Part shown: one piece after another, positions 1-3,179 of the stretch
Numbering within the stretch: the first letter of the stretch is position 1
How the letters are laid out: each line of letters begins with the position of its first letter
From: Prevotellaceae bacterium
GTDB lineage: Bacteria > Bacteroidota > Bacteroidia > Bacteroidales > UBA932
Length of the DNA: 5,419 nt
Assembly: GCA_031273285.1 (NCBI GenBank)
Contig: JAISSE010000121.1
Span: 1-5,419, forward strand
Direction: 5' to 3'
Position numbers and translations under genes: made by a program
Notes under the pieces: generated by a model
The model's database searches: none
Told to the model about the DNA's origin: nothing
Seen by the model: the letters and a program-made list of their open reading frames with translations, nothing else

Positions 1-411
1 CTGTTTTTCGCAGCACATGCGGGATTTCTGCTTTTTGCCCTGAAAAACGGGAAATGCGCCATGCGCGGACTGCCGTATATCATGGCTCCCTGTCTCGTTT
101 TTTTTGCCCTGGCGCTCTACCCTGCCATTGACAATACCGTCCTGCTGATTGCCGTGCTTCTTTACCTGCTCGTTTCCTGCTGTTCGCTGGCTGCGGCAAT
201 GAACATGAAGTCCGACAGGTTTGTACGCGGCTTTTTTATCGCGGGCATCTCGTGTATCGTCTTTTCGGACACGCTCATCGCCCTTGCGGAATTTTCGGAC
301 AGCAGCGCCCTGAGTTTTCTCATCATGCCGACATACTACCTGTCGCACATCCTGATAACGCTGTCGGTTCTGCAATTGAAAACCGACCGTCAACCGTCTT
401 GCAGGAAATAG
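1..411 (+). CDS. YhhN/TMEM86-family membrane protein (possible lysoplasmalogenase), 5'-truncated
   Basis: The frame is open from the first base and ends at TAG 409-411, giving 136 residues; the start lies outside the window. The fragment is very hydrophobic, with about five membrane segments at residues 1-14, 26-42, 46-67, 76-95 and 104-126, then a short basic tail (KTDRQPSCRK). The segment GISCIVFSDTLIAL (82-95) matches the GxxxFxxSDxxLA pattern of YhhN proteins, and YYLSHILITLSVL (112-124) fits the closing helix, which usually reads YxxAQxLI. Family members are integral membrane proteins of roughly 200-240 residues, so about a third is missing. Characterised relatives (TMEM86B and some bacterial proteins) hydrolyse the vinyl-ether bond of lysoplasmalogens; whether this one does is inference. 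The family call rests on pattern recognition of the C-terminal half. No clear terminator follows the stop. Confidence 0.8.
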   Translation: MFFAAHAGFLLFALKNGKCAMRGLPYIMAPCLVFFALALYPAIDNTVLLIAVLLYLLVSCCSLAAAMNMKSDRFVRGFFIAGISCIVFSDTLIALAEFSDSSALSFLIMPTYYLSHILITLSVLQLKTDRQPSCRK

Positions 412-454
412 AAAACAGGAAATAGTCTGAGGTAAACCGTATCGAAAAAAGTAA

Positions 455-462
455 TACCTTTG
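455..462 (+). promoter_or_regulatory. Promoter-like -7 box TACCTTTG
   Basis: TACCTTTG fits the Bacteroidetes -7 consensus TAnnTTTG and is followed by CAAAA and an ATG at 468. No TTG lies at the expected 18-20 bases upstream (around 432-436 the sequence is GTAAACC), so only half of the promoter is convincing. If active, transcription would begin close to base 467, almost on the ATG of the short frame that follows. Confidence 0.4.
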
Positions 463-467
463 CAAAA

Positions 468-564
468 ATGGCTAAATCTTATTTTGAGGTGCTATGAAAA
501 ATGCGGTCTGGCGTTTTGGTTTTTCACGGTGGGAATAGTTGCTGTTTTCTTTGGACACATTTAA
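468..564 (+). pseudogene. Short membrane-peptide reading frame split by a +1 shift (possible remnant)
   Basis: ATG 468 sits five bases after a TACCTTTG box but reads only nine codons (MAKSYFEVL) to TGA 495-497. The +1 frame across that stop continues EKCGLAFWF...VAVFFGHI to TAA 562-564. That part is a typical single membrane helix of about 18 residues ending in a short polar tail. Skipping one base at CTA-TGA would join the two parts into a peptide of about 31 residues with a cytosolic head and one membrane anchor. It could be a small gene broken by a one-base indel, a programmed +1 frameshift, or chance. I do not recognise the family. Reading frames this short arise easily by chance, so the call is weak. 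Confidence 0.25.
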
Positions 565-610
565 GGGTACTCCTAAAAACTATTCAAATCAAAAAAAATG
601 TCATAATATT

Positions 611-640
611 TTGTTATTTAAATAAATATGCTTACCTTTG
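611..640 (+). promoter_or_regulatory. Bacteroidetes-type promoter (TTG-N19-TACCTTTG)
   Basis: TTG 611-613 and TACCTTTG 633-640 are separated by 19 bases, the spacing expected for the primary sigma factor of Bacteroidetes. The surroundings are very AT-rich. The predicted transcription start is near 645. The 16 bases 632-647 (TTACCTTTGCAGTCGA) recur exactly at 944-959 in the promoter of the esterase. The only reading frame directly downstream is the 23-codon frame at 665-736, so the natural target of this promoter is unclear. Confidence 0.6.
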
Positions 641-664
641 CAGTCGAAAAAAGGAAATAAAGAT

Positions 665-736
665 ATGAAGACGATTAACAATTTGTCATCTGTCCAGAAC
701 AAAAAATTATTTTACAGGATTAACAGAAAATCATAG
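665..736 (+). CDS. Short ORF of 23 codons downstream of a good promoter (leader peptide or gene remnant)
   Basis: ATG 665 to TAG 734-736 encodes MKTINNLSSVQNKKLFYRIN followed by RKS, a polar, basic peptide with no membrane segment and no motif I recognise. It starts about 20 bases after the predicted transcription start of the 611-640 promoter, a normal leader length for this phylum, and that is the main reason to list it. The stop codon abuts the left end of the palindromic repeat at 737. The frame may therefore be the 5' remnant of a gene whose remainder was lost or displaced when the repeat arrived. A chance frame is equally possible. Confidence 0.25.
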   Translation: MKTINNLSSVQNKKLFYRINRKS

Positions 737-879
737 CTGTCCCGAAAGAGATATTTTTTTAAACGCAAAGTTCGCAAAGATACCGCAAAGCTCGCAAGGG
801 GAATAGTGTCGGTGATATAAACTTTGCGTCCGTTGCGGTGTCTTTGCGCTCTTTGCGTTTAAACAGACTTTTAAGACAG
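737..879. repeat. 143-bp palindromic repeat element with eight symmetric CGCAAAG heptamers
   Basis: The left arm carries heptamers at 764-770, 773-779, 784-790 and 793-799 (CGCAAAG three times, then CGCAAGG). The right arm carries their inverted copies at 822-828, 831-837, 842-848 and 851-857 (CTTTGCG, with one CGTTGCG). Every pair is centred exactly on 810.5, and unit spacing is 9, 11, 9 in both arms. The core arms 758-799 and 822-863 match at 35 of 42 positions, and most mismatches fall in the spacers between heptamers. Outside the core, CTGTCCCGAAAG (737-748) is matched at 9 of 12 positions by the complement of 868-879, giving ends CTGTC...GACAG. No reading frame lies inside and no convincing target-site duplication flanks it. 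It resembles a non-autonomous MITE- or REP-like element. CGCAAAG-rich palindromes occur in many Bacteroidetes genomes as I recall them, but I cannot name a family. Confidence 0.8.
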
Positions 880-885
880 TCTCCT

Positions 886-920
886 CATACCTCATCGTTT
901 ATAGTTTATCGTTCATCGTT
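886..920. repeat. Degenerate heptanucleotide tandem repeat (five units)
   Basis: The stretch divides without gaps into CATACCT, CATCGTT, TATAGTT, TATCGTT and CATCGTT (886-892, 893-899, 900-906, 907-913, 914-920). The last four units follow YATMGTT; the first is more divergent. The array ends two bases before the TTTG -33 element (923-926) of the esterase promoter and begins six bases after the palindromic repeat. A change in copy number would alter only DNA upstream of the core promoter, not the -33/-7 spacing. Confidence 0.6.
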
Positions 921-922
921 CG

Positions 923-952
923 TTTGTAATTCAAAAATTTTATTTACCTTTG
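923..952 (+). promoter_or_regulatory. Promoter of the esterase gene (TTTG-N18-TACCTTTG)
   Basis: TTTG 923-926 and TACCTTTG 945-952 are separated by 18 AT-rich bases and fit the Bacteroidetes promoter consensus. Transcription would begin near 957, leaving a leader of about 44 bases before ATG 1001. That leader is AT-rich and has no Shine-Dalgarno site, as is usual in the phylum. The likely transcript covers the esterase and, with a nine-base gap, rlmH. Confidence 0.75.
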
Positions 953-1000
953 CAGTCGATATTTTTCTAATAGTGTTTACGTATAAAATATTTCGATCTT

Positions 1001-2416
1001 ATGAAAAAGATAGTACGAATTTCTTTTATTTTGATGACGGCGACGTTTTGTGTTTTTACGGTAAAAGCCGAGATAAAACTTCCTGCCGTTTTTAGCGACA
1101 ACATGGTCTTGCAGCAGCAGTCGCAGGTAGCCGTATGGGGCAAGGCAAAAGCTAATTCGAGTGTAACCGTAACCTGTTCGTGGAACAGGAAAAGCTATTC
1201 CGCAAAAAGCGACGACAACGGGTCGTGGAAACTGAAAGTGCAGACGCCCGAAGCGAGTTACACTCCGTACACCCTCACAATCAGCGACGGAAAGCCCGTT
1301 ACCCTGAAAAATGTGCTGATTGGCGAAGTGTGGATCTGTTCCGGGCAGTCGAACATGGAAATGCCGATGAAAGGCTTTTTCAATCAGCCGATTGAAGGCG
1401 GTCCCGAAGCCATTGCCCGGTCGTACAATCCTGCCATCCGCTGTTTTACGGTGCATAAAGCCTCGAAAGCGACGCCGCAGGACGACTGTGTCGGCACATG
1501 GGAAACGGCTAATGCCCAAACCGTTCCCGATTTTACGGCTACAGGTTATTTCTTCGGCAGATTGCTCAATCAGGCATTAGACGTGCCTGTCGGTCTGATT
1601 CATACGAGCTGGGGAGGGTCGCGGATAGAAGCATGGATGACGCCCGAATCGCTGAAAGACATCCCCGAAAAGCCCATCCCCGCCACCGATGCCGATATTA
1701 AGATACAGAACGGTTCGCCGGCAGTGCTTTACAACGGCATGCTCAAGCCTCTGGTTACTTACGGCATTCGCGGCGCAATCTGGTATCAGGGCGAATCGAA
1801 CAAGGACGAACCGGAACTGTATGTGAAAATGTTCGACAAAATGGTGCGCGGATGGCGCGATATCTGGGGCGTCGGCGAATTTCCCTTTTATTATTGCCAG
1901 ATTGCGCCGTACCACTACGGAGGAGGACGCCATTCGGGATATATCCGTGAAGCACAGGCTAAGGGAATGCAGACCCCGAACACGGGCATGGCTGTCCTGA
2001 TGGATGCGGAAAGCCCGTACTGCATTCATCCTCCGAAGAAAAAAGACGCGGGCGAACGCATGGCTCTTTGGGCTTTAGCCGAAACTTACGGAATGAAAAA
2101 AATACATCACCGCAGCCCCGAAGTGCAATCGGTTGACTTCGAAGGACGGGTGGCGATCATATCGTTCAATCTGTTCGGCTCCTCGTCGGGATTGACAACA
2201 AACGGCAAGGAACTGCGCGGATTTCAGGTTGCCGGCAGCGACAAACGTTTTCACAGCGCCAAAGCCGAATTGCAGGGCAATAAAGTCTTTGTCTTTTCGG
2301 CTTCGGTTGCGCAACCCGTTGCGGTAAGATATTGTTTCGACGACACATCGGCTACGGAATTATATACGGTGGAAGGGAACCTGCCCGTGTCGTCGTTTCG
2401 TACGGACGAATGGTGA
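1001..2416 (+). CDS. Exported sialate O-acetylesterase-like esterase (SASA / SGNH hydrolase family)
   Basis: The complete 471-residue protein is predicted to remove acetyl groups from sialic acids or other acetylated sugars outside the cytoplasm. Residues 1-23 form a signal peptide: basic MKKIVR, a hydrophobic core, then VKA before EIKLP; there is no lipobox cysteine at the cleavage point. The mature start LPAVFSDNMVLQQ and the following beta-rich region (about 27-105) are typical of bacterial members. GQSNMEMP (115-122) holds the predicted nucleophile Ser117. IWYQGESN (260-267) is the second conserved block. DAESPYCIHPPKKKDAGERMA (335-355) gives the catalytic Asp335/His343 region, usually DxGDPxxIHPxxKxxxGxRLA. 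A beta-type tail follows to TGA 2414-2416. The length is at the short end for the family, whose other members often carry extra modules. ATG 1001 is chosen because it precedes the signal peptide directly and follows the promoter. The true substrate is open, since related enzymes act on plant or mucin glycans, and no sialidase or transporter lies beside it. Confidence 0.93.
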   Translation: MKKIVRISFILMTATFCVFTVKAEIKLPAVFSDNMVLQQQSQVAVWGKAKANSSVTVTCSWNRKSYSAKSDDNGSWKLKVQTPEASYTPYTLTISDGKPVTLKNVLIGEVWICSGQSNMEMPMKGFFNQPIEGGPEAIARSYNPAIRCFTVHKASKATPQDDCVGTWETANAQTVPDFTATGYFFGRLLNQALDVPVGLIHTSWGGSRIEAWMTPESLKDIPEKPIPATDADIKIQNGSPAVLYNGMLKPLVTYGIRGAIWYQGESNKDEPELYVKMFDKMVRGWRDIWGVGEFPFYYCQIAPYHYGGGRHSGYIREAQAKGMQTPNTGMAVLMDAESPYCIHPPKKKDAGERMALWALAETYGMKKIHHRSPEVQSVDFEGRVAIISFNLFGSSSGLTTNGKELRGFQVAGSDKRFHSAKAELQGNKVFVFSASVAQPVAVRYCFDDTSATELYTVEGNLPVSSFRTDEW

Positions 2417-2425
2417 TACGGTCGG

Positions 2426-2899
2426 GTGAAGATAAAGTTGATAGTCGCGGGGAAAACCGATACCGAATATCTTCGGGAAGCGGTATCAGTATACGAAAAC
2501 AGATTAAAGCATTACACGCCTTTCGAGCTGATTTGCCTCCCCGATATTAAGAATGCCGGAAAATTAAGCGAATCACAGCTTAAAGACAAAGAGGGCGAAA
2601 AAATACTGGCGCGGTTAAACTCCGGGGACGAATTGATTTTGCTTGACGAAAAGGGCGAAACTTACTCGTCTCCGGAATTTGCGTCTCTGCTCTCCAAAAA
2701 AATCAATGCGGGAAACAGATGCGTGATGTTTGTCGCCGGCGGAGCGTACGGCTTTTCCGGCGAAGTATATGCGAAGGCGTCGTCGATGATTGCACTGTCG
2801 CGCATGACATTTACCCATCAAATGGTGCGCCTGATATTCGTCGAACAACTTTACAGGGCATTCACGATAATAAAAGGCGAATCGTATCATCACAAATAA
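2426..2899 (+). CDS. rlmH: 23S rRNA (pseudouridine-1915-N3) methyltransferase RlmH
   Basis: RlmH is a small SPOUT-class methyltransferase that acts as a homodimer in the cytoplasm. It uses S-adenosylmethionine to methylate N3 of pseudouridine 1915 in helix 69 of 23S rRNA on assembled 70S ribosomes. The 157 residues match the family length (about 155-160). The N-terminus MKIKLIVAGKTDTEYL is canonical. FVAGGAYGF (102-110) is the glycine-rich AdoMet-binding loop, most often FxIGGxxG in the family. The C-terminal block LSRMTFTHQMVRLIFVEQLY, then RAFTIIKGESYHHK, is diagnostic and ends in the conserved YHH (154-156). The start is GTG 2426, chosen because it places the family's standard N-terminus exactly; no purine-rich ribosome site precedes it. 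It lies nine bases after the esterase stop, so co-transcription and translational coupling are plausible, although the two functions are unrelated. Confidence 0.98.
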   Translation: MKIKLIVAGKTDTEYLREAVSVYENRLKHYTPFELICLPDIKNAGKLSESQLKDKEGEKILARLNSGDELILLDEKGETYSSPEFASLLSKKINAGNRCVMFVAGGAYGFSGEVYAKASSMIALSRMTFTHQMVRLIFVEQLYRAFTIIKGESYHHK

Positions 2900-2973
2900 C
2901 CGGAAAAACCGGATATTTCGAGCCTCCGAACAGCCGAAACTGTCGTGAGGCAGGGAAAAGTATGAAAATATTT

Positions 2974-3041
2974 GTTCCGACAAATCATCCCGGCAGACTG
3001 ATGCGAACCAATATACTGAGCGTCATAATGATTTGTCGAAC
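2974..3041 (+). terminator. Inverted repeat downstream of rlmH; possible terminator or structured RNA
   Basis: CGACAAATCAT (2978-2988) is perfectly complementary to ATGATTTGTCG (3028-3038). With one bulged C the stem extends outward by GTTC/GAAC, to about 14 pairs over 2974-3041. Inside the 39-base loop, GATGC (3000-3004) can pair with GCGTC (3020-3024, one G-T pair), giving a nested hairpin. Downstream, TTTATTCTTT (3045-3054) is pyrimidine-rich but not a clean T-run. It could end the esterase-rlmH transcript or be the structured part of a small RNA; the terminator reading is tentative. Confidence 0.4.
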
Positions 3042-3065
3042 CGGTTTATTCTTTCGACCCGCGCG

Positions 3066-3105
3066 CGGTTTCGGCTGCCTGCCCTGCGAAACGGGCTTGC
3101 GACCG
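3066..3105 (+). other. GC-rich hairpin-forming sequence
   Basis: GCCC (3081-3084) pairs with GGGC (3093-3096). Further out, CGGT (3066-3069) pairs with ACCG (3102-3105) and CG (3072-3073) with CG (3100-3101), with a TT bulge and an internal loop between the stems. No T-run follows, so it is not an obvious terminator. It lies about 40 bases upstream of the helicase -33 element. The pairing is short and may be fortuitous. Confidence 0.3.
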
Positions 3106-3130
3106 TATGACGCATCCGAAAAAAACTGCC

Positions 3131-3163
3131 CTGAAAAAAAATTTTTGTACAACTGAAAAAAAA
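3131..3163. repeat. 11-base direct repeat with A-tracts (CTGAAAAAAAA twice, 22 bases apart)
   Basis: CTG followed by eight A residues occurs at 3131-3141 and again at 3153-3163. The start-to-start distance is 22 bases, about two helical turns, so both A-tracts face the same side of the helix and may bend the DNA. A further run of seven A residues is at 3119-3125. The two copies bracket the -33 element of the helicase promoter (3145-3147), so a role in promoter strength is plausible but not shown. Confidence 0.6.
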
Positions 3164-3175
3164 TATCTAAGTTTG
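3145..3175 (+). promoter_or_regulatory. Promoter of the helicase gene (TTG-N20-TAAGTTTG)
   Basis: TTG 3145-3147 (within a TTTTTG run) and TAAGTTTG 3168-3175 are spaced by 20 bases and fit the Bacteroidetes consensus. The -7 box ends only four bases before ATG 3180, and its TAA (3168-3170) is an in-frame stop for the helicase. Transcription should start at or within a few bases of the initiation codon, giving a leaderless or near-leaderless mRNA unless an upstream transcript reads through. Confidence 0.7.
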
Positions 3176-3179
3176 CAAA

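Larger units (their letters stand above)
2900..3143. other. Intergenic region between rlmH and the helicase, with hairpin-forming sequences
   Basis: No convincing gene is present. Directly after the rlmH stop, CCGGAAAAACCGG (2900-2912) can form a four-pair stem, but no T-run follows. Two larger inverted repeats follow and are listed separately. An AACCGGTT palindrome lies at 3039-3046. A frame from ATG 2962 to 3156 (64 codons) exists but has no recognisable domain, uses unusual codons, and runs into the helicase promoter, so I do not call it a gene. Confidence 0.6.

Noticed and set aside
761..857. CRISPR array
   Set aside because: The repeated units are only seven bases with two- to four-base spacers and are inverted about a centre; a CRISPR has direct repeats of roughly 23-47 bases with unique spacers, and no cas gene is nearby.
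731..889. TCATA on both sides of the palindromic repeat as a target-site duplication
   Set aside because: The copies (731-735 and 885-889) lie at different distances from the element ends and are only five bases long, so this is likely chance in AT-rich DNA.
838..1095. Plus-strand frame of 85 codons starting inside the palindromic repeat
   Set aside because: It crosses the repeat, the tandem heptamers and the esterase promoter, then overlaps the esterase signal peptide out of frame; the sequence is low-complexity and unrecognisable.
977..1519. Minus-strand frame of 180 codons opposite the esterase
   Set aside because: It is antisense to a well-supported esterase; its composition is that of a reverse-strand shadow and it has no recognisable motif or promoter.
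1577..2029. Minus-strand frame of 150 codons opposite the esterase
   Set aside because: It lies wholly within the esterase, over the conserved IWYQGESN block of the sense strand, and shows no domain.
2900..2912. CCGG-A5-CCGG as the rlmH terminator
   Set aside because: The stem has only four pairs and no T-run follows.
2719..3156. Plus-strand frame of 145 codons overlapping rlmH and the spacer, including an internal ATG at 2962
   Set aside because: The first part is an out-of-frame shadow of rlmH. The part from 2962 reads a cysteine- and arginine-rich peptide with no motif and enters the helicase promoter.
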